Assembly (NCBI GenBank): GCA_025359005.1
Contig: JANYHP010000151.1
Coordinates: 1 to 5,883, forward strand
DNA length: 5,883 nucleotides
Direction of reading: 5' to 3'
DNA from: Hyphomicrobiaceae bacterium
Lineage (GTDB): Bacteria > Pseudomonadota > Alphaproteobacteria > Rhizobiales > Hyphomicrobiaceae
Both the position numbers and the translations under genes were made by a program. This document shows positions 1-5,883 of the stretch, piece after piece. Below the pieces are notes generated by a model, which had not been told where the DNA came from, ran no database searches, and was given only the letters and a program-made list of their open reading frames with translations. Every line of letters starts with the position of its first letter. The first letter of the stretch is position 1.

Positions 1-834
1 ACAATAGGCAAGCATGCGGTGATCGAATTGGACTGTCGCAGCGTTCTCGAAGACGTTGTGCCACGTGGGTGTCATGGCGGCCAATCCGGCTGGGACGAAG
101 CGTCCGTCCATCAGCGGCCACGTATTGTAGGCAAGCCCGGCTTTCAACCCAGCGACGAGCGCGCCGGCGCCGATCTGGAGCAAGACGAGCCCAAGGATAC
201 TGACGGCGATTGTGCGGCTATGCGCTGCTAACGTCCGCAACCGGACGCGGCTCGCGGAGCGATCCTGCAGGTCGAACGCAGTCCACAGCAGTGCCGCAAA
301 GAGCACGGATGCCAGCACCAAGTGAGCGGCGAGCCTGTACTGGCTGACGTCTATCCTCGCTGAAAGCCCCGATTGGACCATGAACCAGCCGAGCGCCCCC
401 TGGAACCCGCCAAGCACAAGTAGTCCTGCGAGCTTGACCATCAAGCGCCCACGCACGGCTCCGCTGGCCACGAACATCGCGAAGGGCAGGAAGAACGCGA
501 CGCCGACGATGCGGCCAAGAAAACGGTGCCCCCACTCCCACCAGAAAATGCCTTTGAAGGCCTCGAGCGACATGCCTTTGTTGATCAGCGCATACTGTGG
601 GATTTGGCGATACTTCTCGAAAGCCAACAGCCAGTCAGCCTCCGTCCATGGCGGCAGTGCGCCCATGATTGGCTGCCACTCGGTAATCGAAAGGCCCGAA
701 CCCGTCAGTCGCGTCGCCCCACCGACCACCACCATGGCGAACACCAACGCGGCCATTGTAAAGAGCCAAGGGGCAATCCAGCGATTGACGTGGACGGCCG
801 GCCCATTGGAAGAAAAGCTCGCAGCTGCCGTCAT
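1..834 (-). CDS. ctaA: Heme A synthase, COX15/CtaA family (3' end cut by window)
   Basis: Heme A synthase is an inner-membrane enzyme that oxidises the heme O methyl group to formyl, giving heme A for cytochrome aa3-type oxidases. The frame is open from the ATG at 834 to the window edge, giving 278 residues of a family usually near 350, so the C-terminus is missing because of the window and not a mutation. Family hallmarks are visible: VVVGGATRLTGSGLSITEW (about 35-53), IFWWEWGHRFLGRIVG (96-111), AYNTWPLMDGR, and QFDHRMLAYC at the edge. The heme-ligand histidine candidates H103, H171 and H272 are present; the fourth expected one lies outside. Hydrophobic segments alternate as expected for a polytopic protein. 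An AAGGA ribosome binding site (842-846) sits 7 bases before the start. The next gene is divergent. Identification is firm from the motifs. Confidence 0.95.
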   Translation of the reverse strand, partial: MTAAASFSSNGPAVHVNRWIAPWLFTMAALVFAMVVVGGATRLTGSGLSITEWQPIMGALPPWTEADWLLAFEKYRQIPQYALINKGMSLEAFKGIFWWEWGHRFLGRIVGVAFFLPFAMFVASGAVRGRLMVKLAGLLVLGGFQGALGWFMVQSGLSARIDVSQYRLAAHLVLASVLFAALLWTAFDLQDRSASRVRLRTLAAHSRTIAVSILGLVLLQIGAGALVAGLKAGLAYNTWPLMDGRFVPAGLAAMTPTWHNVFENAATVQFDHRMLAYC

Positions 835-995
835 GTCGCGGTCCTTCGGACATTCTCTCTTCTGCTGGCGATGCTATGACCGGCCAGTCGGCCTCCAAGT
901 TCGCAACTGTTGCTAGGGCGCACTGGGGCGTTAAGACAAGGTGCAAAAGCGGCTTGGGCGCGATATATCGCAGCCTGGAACCGGAGACGTTGCAC
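835..995. promoter_or_regulatory. Divergent spacer between heme A synthase and DUF2842 gene
   Basis: This 161-base non-coding spacer separates two divergent genes and so should hold both 5' ends. It carries the heme A synthase ribosome binding site (AAGGA on the minus strand, 842-846) and a GGAG site (983-986) for the gene on the right. An AT-rich GATATAT lies at 962-968, but I could not pair it with a convincing -35 box. Promoter activity is inferred from layout only. Confidence 0.4.
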
Positions 996-1223
996 ATGAT
1001 GATGAGTAATCCCGGCCGCAAGCTGGCCGGCACGATCGGGCTCTTAGCACTGCTGATCGCTTATTCACTGCTCGTGATGGCATTTGCAACCAGTGCGCTG
1101 CCGGCCATCGGCGGTCTGAGCGCGATCGCATTCTACGCAGTTGCAGGTATCGGCTGGCTGCCCATCGCGATGCTGCTCGTCAGCTGGATGTACAAGAACG
1201 ACAGACCCGCATCCCGCCCCTGA
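996..1223 (+). CDS. Small inner-membrane protein, DUF2842 family
   Basis: This 75-residue protein has two predicted membrane helices (about 13-34 and 43-66) joined by a short loop. A basic N-terminus (GRK) precedes the first helix, and a short polar tail (YKNDRPASRP) follows the second. The pattern KLAGTIGLLALL near the start and AGIGWLPIAMLLVSWM near the end matches my memory of DUF2842, a family of unknown function found mainly in Alphaproteobacteria. Three ATG codons stand in tandem (996, 999, 1002). The GGAG at 983-986 favours 996, at a 9-base spacing, though 999 is possible. An in-frame upstream start near 876 exists but would add a low-complexity, non-conserved leader. The gene is divergent from heme A synthase and convergent with the deacetylase, with only 13 bases between the two stop codons. 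No function can be assigned. Confidence 0.75.
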   Translation: MMMSNPGRKLAGTIGLLALLIAYSLLVMAFATSALPAIGGLSAIAFYAVAGIGWLPIAMLLVSWMYKNDRPASRP

Positions 1224-1236
1224 CGCTGCAACGATT

Positions 1237-2307
1237 TCAGGCGGCGGCGCCCCAGGTATTGAGCGACAACGCCAAATCGCGAAGCGCAAACGGTGCACCC
1301 GAGAGCAACGTCCTCGTGTAGCGCGTGTCTTGATAGTCGCCATTGAGCGACAGCCGCGGCAGAGCCGTCATCGACGATTTATGGCGAGCGTGGATAACGC
1401 CTTTGTCCGTGGTGACTGCGGTCACAAAGCCAAGCTCTCGCGCAAGGTCGAACTCACGCGGGCCGGCGCTGCAAACGTCTCCGAAGGGGTAGCTGAAATG
1501 GCGGATCGGCCGACCCAGTTCGCTGGCGAGGCGGGCAGTACTTGTTGCCATTTCGTAGCGTGCTGCGCCATGACCCAGCTTGGATAAGGCATAGTGCCGA
1601 ACCGTATGGGCGCCGATGGTGACCAGCGGATCGGCAGCCAACGTGCGCAACTCGTCCCAGTCGAGCACCAGGTCGCGACAGAGCAAGCGCGTATCAACGC
1701 CGGCAGTCCCGCAAAGTCCGGCAACGATCGAACGGGCGATGGTCTCGTCCATCTTCCTGAGGCGCCAATAGATCGTGTCGTAAGCGGCATCCTTTTCGTC
1801 GGAGGTGCCGGCTGGAAGCGATACTGTCTCGTCAGGCAGATCGCACGACACGTGAGACAGGCGTTCGATCGCCGTTTCCAGGGCTAGCCACCACAGGTCG
1901 CCACGCCCGTCGATATAGTCGGTGGGCGCATAGACTGCGAACGGCGCGCCATAACGTCGAAAAACGGGGAGGGCGTGGATCAGATTGTCTCGATACGCGT
2001 CATCGAGGGTGAAAGCGATGAATGGCCGAGACCCTGGGTTGGGATTGGACAGGCGGTCTGCAACTTCGTCGAGCGAGATGAGGTCGAAGCCGGCTTCCAG
2101 GCATTGGCGAATCGTCTGATCGAGGAAATCCGGCGTGATTTTGAGAATTCGGTTCGGCGAAAAGGCGCCGGGTGCCTCGGGGCCGACTTGATGCAGCATC
2201 AAGATCGCGCCCATGCCGGCAGTCATGGGCGACAGCAGGCGGCTAGCCCCGCTGTAGTGCATGGCGGTGAGGGCGACCTTCAGCAGGTTCGTTGTGCGGC
2301 GGCTCAT
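1237..2307 (-). CDS. Polysaccharide deacetylase family protein (NodB homology domain)
   Basis: Members of this carbohydrate esterase 4-like family remove N- or O-linked acetyl groups from sugars using a metal centre. From the ATG at 2307 the product has 356 residues. Motif 1 is TLDDAYRDN (D102 as catalytic base, D103 as metal ligand), motif 2 is GAHTVRHYALS (H234 and H238 as metal ligands), and motif 3 is HFSYPFGD (about 270-277). The catalytic Asp and the metal triad are therefore intact. About 130 residues separate motifs 1 and 2, clearly more than in compact NodB domains, which suggests an inserted subdomain (WWLALETAIERL and following). No signal peptide or clear membrane helix is seen, so a cytoplasmic or membrane-associated role in precursor modification is possible. 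An in-frame ATG at 2346 would add 13 residues; neither start has a good ribosome binding site. I prefer 2307 because the MSRRTTNLLKVAL start resembles remembered relatives. It lies 220 bases downstream of the GumC/ExoP-like gene on the same strand. The substrate is unknown; an EPS role is inferred from context. Confidence 0.88.
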   Translation of the reverse strand: MSRRTTNLLKVALTAMHYSGASRLLSPMTAGMGAILMLHQVGPEAPGAFSPNRILKITPDFLDQTIRQCLEAGFDLISLDEVADRLSNPNPGSRPFIAFTLDDAYRDNLIHALPVFRRYGAPFAVYAPTDYIDGRGDLWWLALETAIERLSHVSCDLPDETVSLPAGTSDEKDAAYDTIYWRLRKMDETIARSIVAGLCGTAGVDTRLLCRDLVLDWDELRTLAADPLVTIGAHTVRHYALSKLGHGAARYEMATSTARLASELGRPIRHFSYPFGDVCSAGPREFDLARELGFVTAVTTDKGVIHARHKSSMTALPRLSLNGDYQDTRYTRTLLSGAPFALRDLALSLNTWGAAA

Positions 2308-2527
2308 GGTCGGGGCAACGGTTGCTCTTGGAACTGGCGTTCGCATGCGGCCAAGGTTGCCGCTGCGTCATGCAGTCCACTAGCAAGAACCGTGCACGTC
2401 CCGGAGGCGGTCGGGGTGCCGTGGTTGTTCCGCCCAGTCATGGTCAACAAATGGTTACGATGCCACTCATCGAGGTTTGCGCATGTCGGCGGGTTCGCCT
2501 GCACCAGCCTCGATGCTGTGCTCGTGA
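2308..2527 (-). promoter_or_regulatory. Spacer upstream of deacetylase with possible CtrA-like motif
   Basis: This is a 220-base stretch between two co-oriented EPS genes with no convincing coding sequence. On the minus strand, 2458-2441 reads GTAACCATTTGTTGACCA. It contains two spaced half-sites, GTAA-N7-TTGA, matching 6 of 8 bases of the gapped TTAA-N7-TTAA consensus for CtrA-type regulators of Alphaproteobacteria. It lies about 135 bases before the deacetylase start and points towards it. The gap is large enough for the deacetylase to have its own promoter. The regulator assignment is speculative. Confidence 0.25.
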
Positions 2528-4636
2528 TTACAGGCTCGCGCGTGCGGGGCCGCGGGCGCTTGGAGCACTCGCCGCTCGCCAGCTATCGCTGGGTGCAGAT
2601 GCAATTCTGAGGATAGGGAAATCAGGAACCAGAAATCCAAGGAAGGACTGGTTCGATGGCGGCAACGAAAGTTCCGATGAAGCAACGACCAGAACTCCTG
2701 CATCAAACCGGCCATGTATCATTTCGAACAGGGCCTGCGCGATTGCGTGGGGCGCGTAGACGACGATGACGTCATACATCTCGTCGAGTGCATCGAGAAG
2801 CATTGCGGCGCTATCGGGATCAATAGCTTCCGTTGGACTGCTACCAGAGCCCAGAATATCGATGCTGCCGTTGGGCGCGCGCTGAATGGCCTCTTCGAGC
2901 GAGACGGTCCCGCGCAGTAAGTTCGACGTTCCAGGCTCGTTGTCCACGTTGATAAGGCCTGCCAGGGTTGCGCCGGAGCCAGCCCAGGCGATCAGCAGGA
3001 CTTTCTTGCCGGTGGCTGCCAGGCTGTGCGCAAGCTCCATAACCAAAGACGGGCGATTGCCAGGCGCTTCATGACTGGCAACAAGCACGCGAAATCCGCG
3101 GGCGCCGCGAGCAATTTCGACAAGCTTATGCGCAGTATCGGCGATGCCGTCGCTGGTTTGCGTCCCGGCGCGTTTGGACGCGGCCATTGCATCGCCCGAA
3201 AGCGCCCGTCTATTTGGCGCGGCCTCGCCAAGGCCAACGGTCGTATGCGCGTGGGACGGACGCTTCGCTTCAGGCCGCGCACTGCGGACCAGCTCGCGCG
3301 TCAAGACCAGGGCTAGTCCAAGAATGAACGCAGCAGCGGCAGCAAGTGACGCCATGGAGCCGATCTTGGGGAATACCTTTTCATTTGACGGATACGCGCG
3401 GGAAACAATCTCGACCTCGGCCGGTGCGACGGCAGCGGCCGCGCTGGATGTAGCGGTCTCGAACTGCCGTTGCACGCGCTCCAGCTCGGCGCGCTTGGAC
3501 CTTGCCTGGTTCTCCAACTGGGCGAGGCGCACGGTGTCGGGGCCCGATGACACCACCGTACGTTTCAGGTCGTCGACGCGCCGGCGAATGCCAGCTTCGC
3601 GATCGGCCGCGATGCGCGCGTCGTTTCCGAGACTGTCGACGGCCTTGAGAATTTCGGTCCGAATCTGCCCCTGCAGACCGGCAAGTTCCGAATGCAATTG
3701 CTTCATGCGGGGATGGCCCGGAAGCAGCGTTGCAGAAAGCTCGGAAATCTGCCGCTCCAGCGTGACGCGCTGCTCTTCCATCTTGGGTATCAACGTAGAT
3801 TTCTGCACATCCGGGTTGGCGGCAGCGCTCCCCCGCAGGCTCATGTCACGTGCTGTCTGAGCGCGGGCATCTGCCTCGCCGCGAGTGGTTGCCGCCCTCG
3901 TCAACTCTGCGGAAAGTTCGCTCAATTGCTGGTCCTTGAGCCCTGTGGACTGCATACCACTCAGGAATAGGTTGGCTCTGCCCCGAAACTCAGCCGCGTC
4001 TGCCTCTGCAACGCTGGTTTCGCGCGTCAAACGATCAACTTCCGGCGCCAGCTTGCCACGCACATCCGAATTCTCAACGGCGGCGCGACCGCGCAGACTG
4101 TCGCGGTAAAGTTCGGCAAGCGTATTGGCGCAGTCAGCGGAAAACTTGGCGCTGGACGACGTGCAATCAATGATAACCGAGCGGGTCTCGCGAACCTGAT
4201 AGGCGCGAACAGCACGGAAATAGGCTTGCATCAAACGGTCTTCGTCGGTTTCCCCTGGCTTGGGTCCGCCGATGCCAGCAGTGCGGAGGAGCCGACCGTA
4301 GAGATCGTCGGGTTCAAGTGCCGTGTTGAATTCCGGCCGTTGCGTCAAAGTGAGCGCCTTGGACATTTTGAGCGCCAGTTCGGTCGACATCAGCCCGCGA
4401 ACGTGTGTGCCGACTGCTTCTTTGTCTGGACGGCCGCCGCCTTCTGCCGGGCCTGAACCACGAATTTCCAGCTGCGATTGCGACAGATACTTGGGCGCCA
4501 TGGTGGACAGCACGCCACCGGTAATCGCGGCCACACTGGCAGCGAGGACGATGAGCGCCGGAATTTTTCGTCCGACAGTTCTTAGGACCGACGCGAGGTC
4601 GATGGCGTTCGGATCGCCTGGAGCGTGAGACAGCAT
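2528..4636 (-). CDS. Exopolysaccharide chain-length/co-polymerase protein (Wzz/GumC/ExoP-like) with degenerate BY-kinase domain
   Basis: Proteins of this family sit in the inner membrane, set polymer length and couple synthesis to the outer-membrane exporter. Numbering is from the ATG at 4636 (702 residues). Visible in order: Wzz-type N-terminal domain (about 10-106) with TM1 (25-46); a long periplasmic, alanine- and charge-rich coiled-coil region (about 178-398) containing LPGHPRMKQLHSEL (305-318), like the GNVR segment; the PSNEKVFPK motif (416-424) before TM2 (426-446); then a cytoplasmic domain (about 498-683). That last domain aligns with CpsD/BY-kinases (NEPGTSNLLRGTVSLEEAIQ is typical), but Walker A is replaced by SHEAPGNRPS (521-530), the A' DxD by IAWAG (549-553), and Walker B DTPP by VYAPH. 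The tail has no tyrosine cluster. It is probably catalytically dead, while its Wzz/GumC role may be intact. A GTG at 4672 would add 12 residues; neither start has a clear ribosome binding site, so the ATG is preferred. It is divergent from the export lipoprotein gene, its likely partner. Confidence 0.88.
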   Translation of the reverse strand: MLSHAPGDPNAIDLASVLRTVGRKIPALIVLAASVAAITGGVLSTMAPKYLSQSQLEIRGSGPAEGGGRPDKEAVGTHVRGLMSTELALKMSKALTLTQRPEFNTALEPDDLYGRLLRTAGIGGPKPGETDEDRLMQAYFRAVRAYQVRETRSVIIDCTSSSAKFSADCANTLAELYRDSLRGRAAVENSDVRGKLAPEVDRLTRETSVAEADAAEFRGRANLFLSGMQSTGLKDQQLSELSAELTRAATTRGEADARAQTARDMSLRGSAAANPDVQKSTLIPKMEEQRVTLERQISELSATLLPGHPRMKQLHSELAGLQGQIRTEILKAVDSLGNDARIAADREAGIRRRVDDLKRTVVSSGPDTVRLAQLENQARSKRAELERVQRQFETATSSAAAAVAPAEVEIVSRAYPSNEKVFPKIGSMASLAAAAAFILGLALVLTRELVRSARPEAKRPSHAHTTVGLGEAAPNRRALSGDAMAASKRAGTQTSDGIADTAHKLVEIARGARGFRVLVASHEAPGNRPSLVMELAHSLAATGKKVLLIAWAGSGATLAGLINVDNEPGTSNLLRGTVSLEEAIQRAPNGSIDILGSGSSPTEAIDPDSAAMLLDALDEMYDVIVVYAPHAIAQALFEMIHGRFDAGVLVVASSELSLPPSNQSFLGFLVPDFPILRIASAPSDSWRAASAPSARGPARASL

Positions 4637-4812
4637 GTGAACTTGGCCCGGTCTTGCAAGAATATGCGACACTCATTTGATCTAATAGCGGCGAGGTTGC
4701 TATTCACTTAAGCGACGCCGTCGGATGCATCGAAATGAAACGATCGCCAATGATTTCTTAACCGGCGTGGTCGTAGAAAGAAGGTCCGTGTTCGTGGAAG
4801 GGCTGAAATAAA
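4637..4812. promoter_or_regulatory. Divergent control region of the exopolysaccharide genes
   Basis: This 176-base region lies between the 5' ends of the GumC/ExoP-like gene and the export lipoprotein gene, so it should carry both promoters. Rightwards, TTGATC (4677-4682), an 18-base spacer and TATTCA (4701-4706) form a possible but imperfect sigma-70-type promoter. ATTTCTTAACC (4753-4763) shares 9 of 11 bases with a motif upstream of the deacetylase gene and resembles a CtrA-type half-site. CTTAAG (4707-4712) is a short palindrome. GGAAGGG (4796-4802) is a good ribosome binding site for the rightward gene. Sites were judged by eye only. Confidence 0.4.
4677..4706 (+). promoter_or_regulatory. 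Candidate -35/-10 promoter for export lipoprotein operon
   Basis: TTGATC and TATTCA are separated by 18 bases, matching 4 of 6 bases of TTGACA and 4 of 6 of TATAAT. Transcription would begin about 100 bases before the ATG at 4813. The -35 box abuts the alternative GTG start of the opposite gene, so the divergent units may interfere with each other. This is weak evidence, because such matches arise by chance. Confidence 0.2.
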
Positions 4813-5502
4813 ATGGTTCCGCGTCTGGTTGGTGCTTTGGGTGTGTTGGCGATGCTGTGCGGTGGATGCGCCCAACACGACGCACGACCGGGCAATATTG
4901 GTTTTGGGTCGAACGACCTGTCGATAGCGGTGAAGCCAGTGCCGCCGATCGTCCAGCCGTCAGGCACCGCCATTGCGGGCTGGTCGTCGGTTGTGATGCA
5001 GGATGCCTATGAGGAACCGGGGGCCGTGGCTTTAGAAGCAAGTGGGCCCTACACACTTGATAGCGGCGACAAATTAAGAATTTTTGTCTACGCCCAGCCA
5101 AGCCTGTCACGTGTCTATGCGGTCGATAGCGAAGGCTTAATTTCCGTACCGCTCATCGGCAACGTACGGGCGCGCGGCGCGACGACACGTGGGCTTGAAA
5201 GTGCAATCCGGTCCCGTCTCGCGGCGGAATTCGTTCGGGATCCGCATGTAACGGTGGATATTCAGTTATACCGACCGTTTTTCATTCTTGGTGAAGTCAA
5301 GGCCGCCGGCCAGTTTCCCTATGTCGGCGGGATTACGGTAGAAGGTGCCGTGGCCATTGCCGGCGGTTATTCCGAGCGCGCGAATGAACGAAAAGTTCAT
5401 ATCACCCGGCGTACCAAGGAAGGGATCGAGAAGCTCGAGGTTTCCGGCGACTTCGAAGTGAGACCGGGCGACACGATTCACGTGCGGGAACGTTGGTTCT
5501 GA
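4813..5502 (+). CDS. Polysaccharide export lipoprotein (Wza/ExoF-like, Poly_export plus SLBB)
   Basis: This protein belongs to the outer-membrane polysaccharide export family, whose members form or feed the export channel for capsule or exopolysaccharide. The 229-residue product starts with MVPRLVGALGVLAMLCGGC, a short lipoprotein-type signal with Cys19 as the likely lipidated residue. The lipobox is unusual in having Cys at -3. A proline-rich linker follows. A Poly_export domain spans about 77-152 (YTLDSGDKLRIFVY, ISVPLIGNVRARG, VRDPHVTVDI) and one SLBB domain about 154-205 (RPFFILGEVKAAGQFPY). The C-terminus RPGDTIHVRERWF is typical of the short alphaproteobacterial members. It is shorter than E. 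coli Wza and has no room for extra SLBB repeats or the C-terminal membrane-spanning helix domain. A strong ribosome binding site, GGAAGGG, stands 10 bases upstream of the ATG. It is likely co-transcribed with the glycosyltransferase 46 bases downstream, and the divergent GumC/ExoP-like gene encodes its expected inner-membrane partner. Confidence 0.93.
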   Translation: MVPRLVGALGVLAMLCGGCAQHDARPGNIGFGSNDLSIAVKPVPPIVQPSGTAIAGWSSVVMQDAYEEPGAVALEASGPYTLDSGDKLRIFVYAQPSLSRVYAVDSEGLISVPLIGNVRARGATTRGLESAIRSRLAAEFVRDPHVTVDIQLYRPFFILGEVKAAGQFPYVGGITVEGAVAIAGGYSERANERKVHITRRTKEGIEKLEVSGDFEVRPGDTIHVRERWF

Positions 5503-5548
5503 AACCCTGGTGGGGCCGGACTTCCCTTGCGCAACATCGAGGGGTTCC

Positions 5549-5883
5549 GTGTCTCAACAACCTTTTGTCGAACGCCGAGCGCGCGAGCGCCTTGCAATCC
5601 TCCATTGCCTGCGGGCACCGGTTGGTGGCCTGTTTCGCCACGTCATCGATTTGGCGACAGCACAAGCGGCACTCGGACATCGTGTCGGGGTCGTCTGCGC
5701 CTCCACCGGCGACGCGTTGACGGAGGCACGGTTGCTGGCGTTCGCACCGTGTCTTCGGCTCGGCTTACATCGGCTGCCAATGGGCCGAGATCTCGGACTG
5801 AGCGATGTGCGCGCTTATCGCCAGGTCTCGGCGATCGCGCACGAACTCCAGATCGATATTATCCATGGCCATGGCGCAAAGGG
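5549..5883 (+). CDS. Glycosyltransferase family 4 protein, N-terminal part (cut by window end)
   Basis: GT4 enzymes have a GT-B fold and transfer a sugar from a nucleotide-sugar donor, here probably to a lipid-linked EPS precursor at the cytoplasmic face. The 111 visible residues cover only part of the N-terminal acceptor-side domain. LAILHCLRAPVGGLFRHVID (residues 15-34) carries the glycine-rich first loop, followed by LGHRVGVVCAS, and then IDIIHGHGAK (102-111) at the edge, a strong GT4 signature. The donor-binding C-terminal domain with its E-x7-E motif lies outside. The start is GTG at 5549, supported by GAGGGG (5539-5544) just upstream. An earlier in-frame GTG at 5510 has no ribosome binding site. 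The gene follows the export lipoprotein gene by 46 bases with no visible terminator, so one operon is likely. Sugar specificity cannot be read from this part. Confidence 0.88.
   Translation, partial: MSQQPFVERRARERLAILHCLRAPVGGLFRHVIDLATAQAALGHRVGVVCASTGDALTEARLLAFAPCLRLGLHRLPMGRDLGLSDVRAYRQVSAIAHELQIDIIHGHGAK

Noticed and set aside
881..895. Palindrome-like GGCCAGTCGGCC as a possible operator or hairpin
   Set aside because: The arms are only 4 bases of G and C, which is common by chance at this base composition.
380..916. Plus-strand open frame (178 codons) opposite heme A synthase
   Set aside because: The opposite strand carries an unmistakable COX15 protein. This frame has no recognised motif and no convincing start.
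1224..1260. Possible bidirectional terminator between convergent genes
   Set aside because: The 13-base gap has no stem-loop or T-run, and the GC-rich bases beyond it are the coding end of the deacetylase.
2304..2504. Minus-strand 66-codon frame in the spacer before the deacetylase
   Set aside because: It overlaps the deacetylase start region in another frame, has no ribosome binding site and no recognisable sequence. The spacer is better read as non-coding.
1975..2610. Plus-strand open frame (211 codons) across the deacetylase start and the spacer
   Set aside because: It lies opposite the deacetylase gene and crosses into the end of the GumC/ExoP-like gene. No domain, ribosome binding site or plausible composition was seen.
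3144..3860. Long open frame (238 codons) on the plus strand inside the GumC/ExoP-like gene
   Set aside because: It is antisense to a well-supported domain protein. Its translation is rich in Arg, Ser and Ala with no recognisable domain, as expected from the mirror frame of a high-G+C gene.
4314..4676. Minus-strand 120-codon frame starting at ATG 4676, overlapping the GumC/ExoP-like gene start
   Set aside because: It is out of frame with the Wzz domain and gives an Arg-rich sequence without motifs. It is a shadow frame that happens to begin 4 bases before the GTG.

Overview
The window reads as alphaproteobacterial DNA of fairly high G+C. A Hyphomicrobiales (rhizobial or Devosia-like) source is the best guess. 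The grounds are a COX15-type heme A synthase, a DUF2842 membrane protein (a family typical of Alphaproteobacteria), a short Wza-like export protein ending in ERWF, and a GT4 glycosyltransferase with the APVGGLFRHV and HGHGAK signatures. The taxonomic call rests on remembered family features, not on a search.

Left part (1-1223): housekeeping genes. The heme A synthase gene runs leftwards off the window edge (834 to 1). The small membrane protein gene (996-1223) points the other way. The 161 bases between them are a divergent spacer.

Middle and right part (1237-5883): an exopolysaccharide locus. Two genes point left: a NodB-type polysaccharide deacetylase (2307 to 1237) and a large GumC/ExoP-like chain-length/co-polymerase protein (4636 to 2528). 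Two genes point right from a shared 176-base divergent region: a polysaccharide export lipoprotein (4813-5502), then 46 bases on a GT4 glycosyltransferase (5549 onward, cut by the window end). Together they would supply sugar transfer, chain-length control with inner-membrane/periplasmic coupling, outer-membrane export and polymer modification. This resembles a Wzx/Wzy-type polysaccharide pathway, though no flippase or polymerase lies in the window.

The most notable feature is in the GumC/ExoP-like protein. Its C-terminal half still aligns by eye with a bacterial tyrosine (BY) kinase domain, but the Walker A, Walker A' and Walker B motifs have lost their key residues and the tail has no tyrosine cluster. 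It looks like a fused pseudokinase. A second point is a pair of similar ATTT(C/G)TT(A/G)ACC motifs, one upstream of each of two EPS genes, with weak resemblance to a gapped CtrA-type site. I saw no RNA gene, mobile element, CRISPR array or long repeat.
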